Source of the DNA: Armatimonadetes bacterium Uphvl-Ar2
Lineage (GTDB): Bacteria; Armatimonadota; Fimbriimonadia; Fimbriimonadales; Fimbriimonadaceae
Direction of reading: 5' to 3'
DNA length: 64,000 bases
Assembly (NCBI GenBank): GCA_002162095.1
Contig: CP021424.1
Span: 1,612,001-1,676,000, forward strand
This document shows, in pieces, positions 8,850-17,229 of this stretch (positions are counted from its first letter, which is position 1; every line of letters starts with the position of its first letter). The translations under genes were made by a program, and so were the position numbers. Below the pieces are notes generated by a model. It saw only the letters and a list, made by a program, of their open reading frames with translations. It searched no databases and was not told where the DNA came from.

Positions 8850-8992
8850 GACTGATACGTAGAGGGTGCCCTGTCGTGGGGCGCCTGAAAAATCAGGGAA
8901 AGTCCGGTGAGAATCCGGCGCTGTGCCGCAACGGTGAAAGCCCGTATGCCTGCTCTACGTGGATGACTACGTCATCGCTCACGAGCATGAGC
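8850..8992 (+). promoter_or_regulatory. Cobalamin (AdoCbl) riboswitch
   Basis: The receptor core carries the B12-box landmarks in order: GGGAA, CGGTGAGAATCCGG, CTGTGCCGCAACGGT and the closing GCCTGC. The outer P1 stem is a perfect 8-bp pairing of ACGTAGAG (8857-8864) with CTCTACGT (8953-8960). Directly downstream are two hairpins, GATGAC/GTCATC (8962-8976) and GCTCA/TGAGC (8977-8992), suitable as the kissing-loop or expression-platform part. There is no clear terminator before the ATG at 9072, so control of translation start is more likely. The regulated genes are a prepilin-like protein and a PEP-CTERM protein rather than B12 synthesis or transport genes of known type. Confidence 0.93.
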
Positions 8993-9071
8993 GGATGCGG
9001 AACGGGACGGCCTTTGTGGCCCTGTCGCCCTCCACGCCCATCTCCTTCGCGATGACCCGTCAGGGTCAAAT

Positions 9072-9752
9072 ATGGAGAACAAACACCGAGGGTTCACCCT
9101 CATCGAACTACTCGTCGTGATCGCAATCCTCGCGATCCTCGCGGCGGTGCTGATGCCGGTTTTCGCACGGGCGAAAACGGCGAGCAAGAAAGCCGTCGCC
9201 CTCGTCCACCTCAAGCAGTGGCACGCGGCCTGGAGCCTCTATGCCGCCGATGCCGACGACACCGCCTGCCCCAGCTACTACTTCGCCGGCGGGGAAGAAG
9301 TGGCCTGGGACTTCGCGGTGCGGCCAGGAGCCTGGCGGCTCGGCTTGCTGGGCCCGTATCACAAAGCGGCCGAACTCGCGCGTGCCCCCGGGCAGACCAC
9401 CGGCGCGTGGGGCCGCCCCCACACGGGCTACGCCTACAACACCTCGTACATCGGGGGTGACACGGGGCAGGGCACGCTGCCGGTGAGCCTCAGCCGCCCG
9501 GAGAACCCGGCCGAAACCGTCCTCTTTGCCACGGGCGGGTTCGGGCGTCCAGTGCGCCCGCAGAATTACCTCCGCGCCCCCAGTGACCCGCTCTTTATTG
9601 GCGGCATGGTGCATTACCGCTACGACGGCGCGGCGGTGTGGGTGGCCGTGGATGGCCACGCGGTGGCCGCCCGGCAACGGTTCCGTTCGCCGCTGAATTC
9701 GCCCGCCCTCGGCTCCCTCTCGCTCCACGATGAGCTCTACGACCTCGACTGA
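9072..9752 (+). CDS. Prepilin-type N-terminal methylation domain protein (pseudopilin-like) under B12 riboswitch control
   Basis: A 226-residue protein with a short basic leader (MENKHRG) and the cleavage/methylation motif G-FTLIELLVVIAILAILAAVL, as in type IV pilins and type II secretion pseudopilins. The C-terminal region has HYRYDGAAVWVAVDGH, fitting the H-X9-DG type end of DUF1559-like prepilins common in Planctomycetes and Armatimonadota. It should be inserted in the inner membrane and processed by a prepilin peptidase (not in the window). The gene lies directly behind the cobalamin riboswitch and 12 bases before a PEP-CTERM gene, so both are expected to be induced when B12 is low. Confidence 0.9.
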   Translation: MENKHRGFTLIELLVVIAILAILAAVLMPVFARAKTASKKAVALVHLKQWHAAWSLYAADADDTACPSYYFAGGEEVAWDFAVRPGAWRLGLLGPYHKAAELARAPGQTTGAWGRPHTGYAYNTSYIGGDTGQGTLPVSLSRPENPAETVLFATGGFGRPVRPQNYLRAPSDPLFIGGMVHYRYDGAAVWVAVDGHAVAARQRFRSPLNSPALGSLSLHDELYDLD

Positions 9753-9764
9753 TTTCCCATTCAA

Positions 9765-10595
9765 ATGAAAACCATCACCATTTCTCTCGCTCTTTCGCTC
9801 GCCAGCCTCGCATCCGCCCAGTTCGCCACCCAGGTCACCGGGGCCAGCGCCGACCTCACGGGGTCGGGGCTCTTCAACTCTCCGCAGGCCGCCTTGGGCG
9901 CGCCGACGCGGTGGTACGATGCCTTCGGCACCCCCGCCCGCACTACGCCCATTGAATCGGCCTTCAATGTCGGCCTGGGCGGCGAAAAGCTGCTCGTCAC
10001 CCTCAACGTGGGTTCTTTCATTGAGTTGCGGTTCGATGCCCCCGTCACCGATGACCCGCTGAACCCCTACGGGCAAGACTTCTTGGTGTTCGGCAATGCG
10101 TTCTACTTCGGCGACCCGTGGCCGTTTGAGAACTACAACACCACCATGGTCACGGGCGGCCCGTTCGAGGAGCCCACGCGCGTGAGCGTGAGCCAGGACG
10201 GTGTGAACTGGACGGCGTTCACCAACGGCCCCTACGCCGACACCGCCTTCCCGACCAACGCCTACCTATGGGACCGGGCCACCGCCAGCTGGACCAGCCA
10301 GGAGAGCGACTTCACCAAACCCGTCAACCCGGCCCTGGCCGCCATCTTTGCCCAAGGCGGCATGAGCGCCGCCGACGTGATTGACGCCTACGAGGGCAGC
10401 GGGGGCGGCACCGGGTTCGACCTCGCCGACGTGGGGCTGACCTGGATCCAGTACGTCCGCATCGAAGGGGTGAGCGGCCTCGCCGGTGGAGAGATCGACG
10501 CGGTGGCGGATGTCAATGCGGTGCCCGAACCCGCCTCGATGCTCGCCCTGGGCGCGGGGCTCCTCGCCCTCGCCCGCCGCCGAAACCAGCGCTAA
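9765..10595 (+). CDS. PEP-CTERM cell-surface protein, B12-riboswitch operon
   Basis: A 276-residue exported protein: signal peptide (ISLALSLASLASAQ), a long beta-rich domain, and a C-terminal PEP-CTERM tail (VPEPASM, hydrophobic stretch, RRRNQR) that directs exosortase processing. The middle contains NSPQAALGAPTRW, then LRFDAPVTDDPLNPYGQDFLVFGNAF, a pattern I recall from cell-surface proteins encoded near cobalamin transport genes in other phyla; this similarity is from memory. It is the second gene behind the cobalamin riboswitch, 12 bases after the prepilin-like gene, and has no clear ribosome binding site. A role in capturing corrinoids at the surface is an inference from context. Confidence 0.88.
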   Translation: MKTITISLALSLASLASAQFATQVTGASADLTGSGLFNSPQAALGAPTRWYDAFGTPARTTPIESAFNVGLGGEKLLVTLNVGSFIELRFDAPVTDDPLNPYGQDFLVFGNAFYFGDPWPFENYNTTMVTGGPFEEPTRVSVSQDGVNWTAFTNGPYADTAFPTNAYLWDRATASWTSQESDFTKPVNPALAAIFAQGGMSAADVIDAYEGSGGGTGFDLADVGLTWIQYVRIEGVSGLAGGEIDAVADVNAVPEPASMLALGAGLLALARRRNQR

Positions 10596-10598
10596 CCC

Positions 10599-11273
10599 TC
10601 AGCCCTGGAACTTGTAGCCCACGCCCCGGATGGTGATGATCCGTTCGGGGTGGGCCGGGTTTTGCTCAATGCGCTCACGCAGCCAGCGAATGTGTACATC
10701 CACCGTGCGGCTGCTCACGTAGGCGTCAGCCCCCCATACGCGGTCCAGCAGGGTTTCCCGGCTGAAAACCTGCCCCGGGTTCTGCGCCAAGAAGTAGAGC
10801 AGGGCAAACTCCTTCGGGCTCAGGGCCACCGGTTTGCCGTCCATCGTGGCCTCGTGAGTCTTCGGGTTGATGATGAGGTTGCCCGTTTCCACCACTTCCA
10901 GCGTGCGGATGCTGCTGCCACTGCGGCGCAAAACGCTCCGCACCCGCGCGCTGAGTTCGCTCAATGAAAACGGCTTGACCATGTAGTCATCGCCGCCAAT
11001 CTCCAGGCCCGTCACGCGGTCATCTTCACCGCCCCGCGCGGTCAAGAAGATCACGGGCACGTGGCTATCCCGCCGGATGGTGCGGCACATATCGTAGCCG
11101 CTCTGCTTGGGCAGCATCACGTCCAGCAGCACCAGGTCGGGTCTCACCAAACGGAACAGCCGCATCCCCTCTTCGGCAGATGCGGCTGTGAATGTAGAGT
11201 ATCCGTCCTTGCGGAGTCGGAGTTCGACCGTTTCGAGAATGTTGGGTTCGTCGTCAACGATCAGGATTTTCAT
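10599..11273 (-). CDS. OmpR/PhoB-type response regulator
   Basis: A 224-residue two-domain regulator. The receiver domain has the acidic pair VDDEP, phosphoacceptor Asp51 in LLDVMLP, a conserved Thr in FLTAR and Lys in VKPFS. The C-terminal winged helix (SPKEFALLYFLAQNPGQVFSRE and SSRTVDVHIRWLRERIE) binds DNA. No histidine kinase is adjacent. Eight bases separate it from the upstream KOW-like gene on the same strand, so the two are likely co-transcribed. It ends three bases from the convergent PEP-CTERM gene. Confidence 0.95.
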   Translation of the reverse strand: MKILIVDDEPNILETVELRLRKDGYSTFTAASAEEGMRLFRLVRPDLVLLDVMLPKQSGYDMCRTIRRDSHVPVIFLTARGGEDDRVTGLEIGGDDYMVKPFSLSELSARVRSVLRRSGSSIRTLEVVETGNLIINPKTHEATMDGKPVALSPKEFALLYFLAQNPGQVFSRETLLDRVWGADAYVSSRTVDVHIRWLRERIEQNPAHPERIITIRGVGYKFQG

Positions 11274-11281
11274 AGGTGCGT

Positions 11282-12412
11282 CTAACTCGTGGCGATGATC
11301 TCCACATTGGCGCGAGGCACGGTGACTTCCTCACCTCCCTCCAAGCGGGCTCTCAGCACGCGAACCTCGGCCCCGGACCCCACCACTTGGAGTTGAGAAG
11401 GTAGCTCAGTCACCTTGCCCAGTTGTCCAAAGTAGGGTTCGCGGATCACGCGGATCGGCGTCCCGATTTCTAAGTAAAGCACGTCCTCACCGGCGACATG
11501 GCCCGATAGATCGCCCGTATGGGACACGATCAGCTCCGGACGGATAACCCCGGCCCGGATTTGGGTCGCTCCATTGACCGATGCAAACTGCCCTTCGAGG
11601 CTCTTTAGAAGCTGGAAAGTGCGCTCGGCCATGGGCAATCGGCCGAAGCCTTCGGTGCAGATTAAGGTTAGGTTAATTTTCTCCTGACCCGTAATGGCGA
11701 CCCCAATATCGTAGCCCAAGAACTGGGTGAGGTCCACATCGCGGACCGCGCCAACGACCAAACCGGAGACGCCGACTTCGCTGGCGCGCTCCAGGGCTTC
11801 CAGGGTCAGGCTGCTACCGCCCACCACGATCTTGCCGGCGTCGGAATCCTGAATGTGCGTGGCCTCCAGCACCGTATTGCCGTCGGCCACGGCCACGCGG
11901 ATGTGACCCCGGCGCTCCCCGCCCACGCCAAAAATCCCCTGCACCATGGCGGCGCGGGTTTCAATCACCAATCCTTCTTCCGGGATGATTTCCACCACCT
12001 TGCCGGGGATGTAGCCGTCCATCTGCACGGGGATGGGGGCGGTGCGCACCAGCACGTTGCCGGTGATTTCGGAAATCGCTTCCACCGTGCCCTCGACTTC
12101 GGAAGTGAGGGGCGGGGTCTTGAACAGCTTGGCCAAGAAACCCGTGAATTCCCCGATCTGCTCTTCCTTGGCGATGGCGTCGCCCTCAGTCTTCGGGAAC
12201 TTCGACCGAATCTGACTGGGGGAAATCCCCATCTTTTCGGAGTACTTGATCGTCAGAAGCGGGCCGGGCAGTAGGGCGCGGGCCACGATCTGATCGGCGG
12301 TCACCACATCGCCTTCGGCCACCATCACCTCTCCCTTAATGGGAAGGCGACGAGTTCGCTTCACAACCGTATCACGGCTGACGGTCAATCCAGGGGTATA
12401 TGCGCTGCCCAA
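11282..12412 (-). CDS. Conserved hypothetical protein with C-terminal KOW-like domain
   Basis: A 376-residue cytoplasmic protein of a family I cannot name. The N-terminal part (RRLPIKGEVMVAEGDVV) resembles a barrel-sandwich or lipoyl-like fold; a middle part contains short beta repeats (GNVLVRTAPIPVQMDGYIPG) and an alpha/beta segment; the C-terminal 60 residues (PYFGQLGKVTELPSQLQ, ending VPRANVEII) look like a KOW/SH3 barrel as in NusG. The frame is open up to 12469, but a TTG at 12412 has an AGGAG eight bases upstream on this strand and is chosen. It leads a unit with the response regulator. Nothing in the sequence shows a catalytic site. Confidence 0.8.
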   Translation of the reverse strand: MGSAYTPGLTVSRDTVVKRTRRLPIKGEVMVAEGDVVTADQIVARALLPGPLLTIKYSEKMGISPSQIRSKFPKTEGDAIAKEEQIGEFTGFLAKLFKTPPLTSEVEGTVEAISEITGNVLVRTAPIPVQMDGYIPGKVVEIIPEEGLVIETRAAMVQGIFGVGGERRGHIRVAVADGNTVLEATHIQDSDAGKIVVGGSSLTLEALERASEVGVSGLVVGAVRDVDLTQFLGYDIGVAITGQEKINLTLICTEGFGRLPMAERTFQLLKSLEGQFASVNGATQIRAGVIRPELIVSHTGDLSGHVAGEDVLYLEIGTPIRVIREPYFGQLGKVTELPSQLQVVGSGAEVRVLRARLEGGEEVTVPRANVEIIATS

Positions 12413-12520
12413 GGTTCGTGCTCCTAAGTTCCTGTTCGGCCCGGGTCGAACCCGTCCGAATTGGACCAAAAGTTTAGCATCTTTGGAGCCTGCGATTTAC
12501 GCAGGTACGATTCAGGCTCA

Positions 12521-13552
12521 ATGAAGGCGATCGCGAAGACCCGTGCCGATGCTGGTCTTGATCTCATCGAAGTCAACGAACCCGAGCTGAGGCCGGGCCA
12601 CGTCAAGCTCCGGGTGCTGGCGGGTTCGGTGTGCGGCACCGATCGCCATATCGATGCGTGGGATGCCTGGGCGGCCAGCCGCATCCGTCCGCCGCGCATT
12701 ATCGGCCACGAGTTCTGCGGTGAGATCATCGAAGTCGCCGACGACGTAAAGGACCGATTTGTGGGCCAAATTGTGGCCAGCGAAAGCCACATCGTGGACC
12801 CCAATTCGGAGTGGGTGAAGCGCGGCGAAGGCCACATTGACCCGGATACCGTTATCCTAGGCGTGGACGTAGACGGCGGCTTTGCCCCCTACGCGGTGAT
12901 CCCGGCGCAGAATGCGCGCCCCATCCCTGAGGGCTATCCGATCGAACTCGCCTGCATGATGGACGCGCTGGGCAACGGTGTTCACACCGTTATGGATGGG
13001 CCGGTCGCGGGGCAGACGGTGCTCATCACGGGGCTTGGCCCGATTGGATTGTTTGCCATTGCCATCTGCAAGGCGATGGGCGCGGCGCAGATTGTGGCGA
13101 CCGAAGTTTCCGAATATCGCATTGCTCTGGGCGAAAAGCTCGGCGCCGACCACATCATCAACCCGATGAGCGATGACGCTTACGAGATGTGCCTGCGCCT
13201 GGCCCCCGGCGGCTTTGACGCTACACTTGAAATGAGCGGCCATCCCGGGTCGCTGGACCTTGCGATTGAAGCCACCCGGCAAGGCGGGCGTGTGAGTTTG
13301 CTCGGCTTGTTCCCGGATCGCCTGCGGTTTATGGATATGAACCGCGTGGTGATGAAGGGCATGCGCCTGCAAGGGATCGCCGGGCGCCGCCTGTGGGACA
13401 CCTGGGATCAGATGCACGACCTGATCGTGAACAAGGGGCTCGACATTGAGCCGATCAAGACGCACGTGATGCCGTTCACAGAATACCAAGATGCATTCGC
13501 CACGCTGGCCTCGGGCCACGCGGGCAAGATCGTCTTGCGCTTCGATTCGTGA
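12521..13552 (+). CDS. tdh: Zinc-type alcohol dehydrogenase, L-threonine 3-dehydrogenase-like
   Basis: A 343-residue medium-chain dehydrogenase that most resembles Tdh, which oxidises L-threonine to 2-amino-3-ketobutyrate with NAD+. Visible are the catalytic zinc region (CGTDRHIDAWDAW and GHEFCGEI), the Rossmann motif GLGPIGLFA, and the Tdh-like end HVMPFTEYQDAF. The segment that normally holds the four Cys of the structural zinc lobe is SESHIVDPNSEW followed by VKRGEGHIDPD, with no Cys at all. The partner gene kbl is not adjacent. The start at 12521 is preferred because a TACGAT box lies nine bases upstream; the longer frame from 12461 would begin upstream of it. Confidence 0.85.
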   Translation: MKAIAKTRADAGLDLIEVNEPELRPGHVKLRVLAGSVCGTDRHIDAWDAWAASRIRPPRIIGHEFCGEIIEVADDVKDRFVGQIVASESHIVDPNSEWVKRGEGHIDPDTVILGVDVDGGFAPYAVIPAQNARPIPEGYPIELACMMDALGNGVHTVMDGPVAGQTVLITGLGPIGLFAIAICKAMGAAQIVATEVSEYRIALGEKLGADHIINPMSDDAYEMCLRLAPGGFDATLEMSGHPGSLDLAIEATRQGGRVSLLGLFPDRLRFMDMNRVVMKGMRLQGIAGRRLWDTWDQMHDLIVNKGLDIEPIKTHVMPFTEYQDAFATLASGHAGKIVLRFDS

Positions 13553-13553
13553 A

Positions 13554-14683
13554 CTAGCCGAATGCCGTGGCCACCCGATTGGCGAGGGTGGCCATGGCTT
13601 GGGCCTGGTCGGGTGTGATCTCAGGGCCGAACGAGAACCGCAGGCCCTGCCGGGCTTCTTCTTCGCTATAGCCGGCGGCCATCAGAACATGGCTGGGCTC
13701 GAGGCTGCCGCTGCTGCACGCCGACCCGCTGCTGGCGCACACGCCTTCGCGGTCCAGCCGGATGAGGAACGCACTGGCGTCCGCGCCGGGCAAGCGCACG
13801 TGGTGGTGGCCCTCCAGTCGCGGGGCCGTGGGTACCGTGGGGATGAATTTCGGGTCGAGCGCCGCCGCAAAGGCATCCCGGGCCGCGCGGCGGCGGGCAT
13901 CTCGTTCCGGATCGGCCAGTGCTTGGCGCAGCGCTTCCGCCATACCGAGGGCCAGGGCCACATTCTCGGTGCCCGCGCGCATATCGCGCTCTTGTCCGCC
14001 CCCGACCATCACCGGCTCCAGCGGGGTGCCGCCCCGCACGTAGAGCGCGCCGATGCCTTTGGGCCCGCCGAACTTGTGCGCGCTAATGCTGACCATGTCC
14101 ACCCCAGGCCATCCACCGTCCAGGGGGAGCCGTGAAGGGTAGGGAAGGCCTGCACCGCATCGGTGTGCACGTGCGCCCCCACCGCCCCGGCCTGCGCCAC
14201 GATCTCCACCAGCGGCTGAATGGTGCCGAGCTCGTTGTTCGCCATCATTACGCTCACCAGCGCCACGTCTTCCGTGATGATCTCCGGCAGGTTGTCTAAG
14301 CGGGTGCGGCCCTCTCGATCAATCGGTGCCCAGCGCACCTGGTAGCCCAGCCGCCCCAGCCAGCCCGCCGCGTGGGTGACGCAGTGGTGGTCGCCCGCGC
14401 CTATGACTATGGTGCGCCGGTCGGTGGGGTTGGCGAGGGCAAAACCCAGGATGGCGAGGTTCGCGGCTTCTGTTCCGCTGCCGGTGAACAGCACCTCCCC
14501 AAACAGGCACCCCCAGTGCTGGGCCAAGGTCTCGTGGGCCTCGTCCAGGGCGGCGCGGGCGCGGCGGCCCTCGGCGTACAGCGAGCTGGCATTGCCGAAT
14601 TCACGCTGATTCCACTCGTCCATCACCCGGCGCGCCTCGGGGTGAAGAGGCGTCGTGGCAGCGGAATCGGCGAAGTAGCGCAT
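13554..14683 (-). CDS. Cysteine desulfurase (NifS/IscS family), interrupted by a one-base frameshift
   Basis: A PLP-dependent enzyme that takes sulfur from L-cysteine for Fe-S clusters or tRNA thiolation. The N-terminal part in one frame starts MRYFADSAATTPLH and runs through TGSGTEAANLAI, GDHHCVTHAA and VSVMMANNELGTIQPL to HTDAVQAF. The C-terminal part in the next frame has the PLP-lysine region SISAHKFGGPKGIG and the catalytic Cys in CASSGSACSSG. The join is a GGGG run (CCCC at 14102-14105 on the plus strand) with one base missing; with it the length is 376 residues. The ATG shares one base with the stop codon of the upstream CPBP gene. I treat the shift as a sequencing error, not decay. 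Confidence 0.9.
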
Positions 14684-16089
14684 CAGGCCAGTAGCACCAA
14701 GCCGAGGGTGAGCACGCACGAATTGTGTACGGCGTGCATGACAATGGCGGGCATCACGCTTCGGTACATCTGCGTGACCATGGAAGCCGCAAACCCGACA
14801 CTCGCCAGGCCTAATATCAGCGCCGGACCCTGCGGGTGGATGGCGGCAAACAGTAGGCCGTTGAGAATCCCGGCCCCCACCGCTCGCATCCAGCGGCGTT
14901 GCGCCCCGAGCATCACGCCCCGGAACGCCAACTCCTCCCCAATCGGAGCCAAAACTCCCGCCGAAAAGAACAGCAGCGCGATGGTGGCGAGAGTGGGATT
15001 GTCGCCCAGCATTTCGGTGGCCGGGTGCGACGGAGCGGGGATGAACCGGGTGAGGAGGTTGCCCACGCCGGCAAAAAGGATCACCAACGGGATATTGGCG
15101 AAGAAGGTCCACAGGCCCGCCTTGGCGTAGGCGCCCCACATCTCTTGCGGCCCCAGGAGGCGCGTGAGCAGGCTCGGGCCCGAGTGAGACTTCATGCGCA
15201 AGATGGCGACGAAGCCCAGCGTGGCAAAGATCATCCCGGCAAATTGGGCGAAACCGGCATCGACCTTGGCTTGCAGCAGCACGGCCGAGAGCGCCGAACC
15301 CAGCAGGAACAAACAGATGAAGTAGCCCGCCATGAGCAGGGCCTGGCGGGAACTCTGTTCGGAGGTCGCCGCGTCCACGGGGCCCCCGATCAGCTGCCAC
15401 TTGCCGCTGCGGAAGTTGGCCACCGTCAGGATCAAGAGCACCACGCCCAGCCCGATCCCGGCCATCGCCCCCATGAGCACCAGCCACGTGAGGCCGAAGC
15501 GATCCTTGGGCATCAATTCGGCCCGCTTGGCCTTCTCATCCCGTTGCTCTATGTACTGCACCTCGGCCAGGGCGCGGGGGAAGCCCTTCTCGGCTTCCAG
15601 GCCCGTCATCGGGGCTTCGTTGTCCGCGTACATGCGGGCGAAGTCCGGGTTCGGTGCCTTGGAGGAATCCAAGAACTTCACGATTTCGGTGTTCACGGGC
15701 TTCTCCAGTTCCCGATCGAGGATCAAGGCCAAGCGGGCCGCCTCTACATTCTTGGTTTGGTGGGGAGTTAGCTTGGCGCGGAGTTCACCTAGGGTTTCCG
15801 TGCGGGTTTGGTCGTACCGCGCCCGGGCTTCGGCATTGCCCGCGGCGTCCTCAGGCAGAATCTGAGTGGGGTCGGCCAAGTAGGCCGGGAACAACTGCGT
15901 CCGCACCTCCGAGACGGCCTTGGAGGCCGCGGAAGCCGCCGGGCGCTTGACCGCTTCGCTGTTCTGCGCGTAAATCAGAAAGGCAAAGAGTACGGCCAGG
16001 ATCCACCACCCCCAAGGGTGGGTGCGCAGGTCCGGACCTTGGTTTTCCGTGGGTTGTCCGGCCACTGGCGGTGGCGTGATGGGCTCCAT
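14683..16089 (-). CDS. CPBP family intramembrane glutamic metalloprotease (CAAX/Abi type)
   Basis: A 468-residue membrane protein. One helix near the N-terminus (WWILAVLFAFLIYA) is followed by a long helical extracytoplasmic region of about 150 residues, then about seven helices. The CPBP catalytic motifs are EELAFRGVM, LLFAAIHPQG and HAVHNS. Bacterial CPBP proteins cleave membrane substrates or act in bacteriocin immunity and signalling; the substrate here is unknown. A frame open to 16161 exists, but the ATG at 16089 (MEPITPPP) is chosen because TATCTT lies eight bases before it on this strand. It overlaps the start of the cysteine desulfurase gene. Confidence 0.9.
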   Translation of the reverse strand: MEPITPPPVAGQPTENQGPDLRTHPWGWWILAVLFAFLIYAQNSEAVKRPAASAASKAVSEVRTQLFPAYLADPTQILPEDAAGNAEARARYDQTRTETLGELRAKLTPHQTKNVEAARLALILDRELEKPVNTEIVKFLDSSKAPNPDFARMYADNEAPMTGLEAEKGFPRALAEVQYIEQRDEKAKRAELMPKDRFGLTWLVLMGAMAGIGLGVVLLILTVANFRSGKWQLIGGPVDAATSEQSSRQALLMAGYFICLFLLGSALSAVLLQAKVDAGFAQFAGMIFATLGFVAILRMKSHSGPSLLTRLLGPQEMWGAYAKAGLWTFFANIPLVILFAGVGNLLTRFIPAPSHPATEMLGDNPTLATIALLFFSAGVLAPIGEELAFRGVMLGAQRRWMRAVGAGILNGLLFAAIHPQGPALILGLASVGFAASMVTQMYRSVMPAIVMHAVHNSCVLTLGLVLLA

Positions 16090-16289
16090 ATCCTGCAAAG
16101 ATACCGGCGACGATGGCGGGACCATGCGGGTTCCCCCGCTTGGCCTAGGCGTGGGACTCAATCAGGGGAGTTGAGTTCACCAAGCTTGCGTTAAAAAAAC
16201 GTAAAAGACCCAGTCGAATAGGCCCCCTCTGAATGGTCCCATACTTGGGGAACTGAAGTCAGAACTCGGCGTCATACGCCTCGGACGGT

Positions 16290-16816
16290 ATGTCGGTGAT
16301 TGAACGGCTCTCCAAACGTGAACTAGAGATTGCCTCGCAGGTGAGGGGTACACAGACAAGAAAATTTCGGCGCACCTGGAGATCGCGCACGGCACGCTGA
16401 ACACCTATTGGATGCGGATCCTGGCCAAAGTGGGGCGACACACGCGGGCCGTAATCGTGCGCTTGTATACCGAGCACACCTTTGCGCAGCGGCCGCAGCC
16501 GATTGCGGTGGCCAGTGATGCCCGGCAGGAGACGGAGAGTCTCAAAAACTACGCCCGCGCTTTGGAAGCTTGCCTTTCCGGCGCGCCAGAAGAGTGGTTT
16601 GTGGCCGACACCACGGGCCGCATCATTCGGGGCAACTTGGCTCGGTCCATCAATCAGATTCCAGAACCGGAGTGGGAAGACATCATGCGCCGGCTGAACG
16701 GCAACGAAGCCGTATGGCAGCCGTCCGCCTCGGGTCTCCCGTGGCTGATCACGCGCACCGGAACGAGTCCGTTCATTGTCGGTGCGCGTGTCGCTCGGGT
16801 TGGGGGAACCGCTTAG
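16290..16816 (+). CDS. LuxR-type HTH regulator, interrupted by a one-base frameshift
   Basis: The N-terminal frame from ATG 16290 reads MSVIERLSKRELEIASQV, the first helix of a LuxR (GerE) DNA-binding domain. After a missing base at the GGGG run 16345-16348 the next frame reads YTDKKISAHLEIAHGTLNTY and WMRILAKVGRHTRAVIVRLY, completing the domain. A C-terminal part of about 110 residues of unknown fold (EEWFVADTTGRIIRGN resembles a PAS-like strand) follows. The restored length is 175 residues. The HTH at the N-terminus instead of the C-terminus is unusual for LuxR proteins. It converges on ndk with a 4-base overlap. Confidence 0.78.
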
Positions 16817-17229
16817 CGGACGATCCCTTCGGGGAACCAAAGCTGCAGTTCGCGGGCGGCGGCCTCGGCGTCGCTGCTGCTGTGGGTCAGGTTGTCATCA
16901 ATGGTCAGGGCAAAGTCCCCGCGCACGGTGCCGGGGGCGGCTTCCAGCGGGTTCGTCGCGCCCATCATGGTGCGGATGGCCTTGGTGGCGTTGGTGCCGC
17001 TCACGGCCAGGGCCACGATCGGGCCGCTGGTGAGGTAGCTGACGACATCGTTGAAGAACGGGCGCTCGCGGTGCTCATCGTAGTGAGCTTCCACCGTGCC
17101 GCGCTCGGCTTGGATCAGCTTGAGGGCGGCCACCTGGAGGCCACGGGCCTCAATGCGTCGAAGGATTTCGCCGATGAGGTTGCGCTGCACCCCACCCGGC
17201 TTGATTAAGACGAGCGTCGTTTCACTCAT
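16813..17229 (-). CDS. ndk: Nucleoside diphosphate kinase
   Basis: Transfers the gamma phosphate of ATP to other (d)NDPs through a phosphohistidine. The 138-residue length is normal. Visible are the N-terminal TLVLIKPGGVQRNLIGEI, the NATKA..TMMGATNP segment, RGDFAL, and the active-site histidine in NLTHSSSD, where NxxHGSDS is usual. Its ATG overlaps the stop codon of dinB by four bases, placing it last in a gbsR-like/lon/dinB/ndk unit. Confidence 0.96.
   Translation of the reverse strand: MSETTLVLIKPGGVQRNLIGEILRRIEARGLQVAALKLIQAERGTVEAHYDEHRERPFFNDVVSYLTSGPIVALAVSGTNATKAIRTMMGATNPLEAAPGTVRGDFALTIDDNLTHSSSDAEAAARELQLWFPEGIVR

Noticed and set aside
13491-14135. Plus-strand frame over the cysteine desulfurase
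   Set aside because: Antisense shadow with Arg/Ala/Gly-rich sequence. The minus strand gives clear desulfurase motifs in two joined frames.
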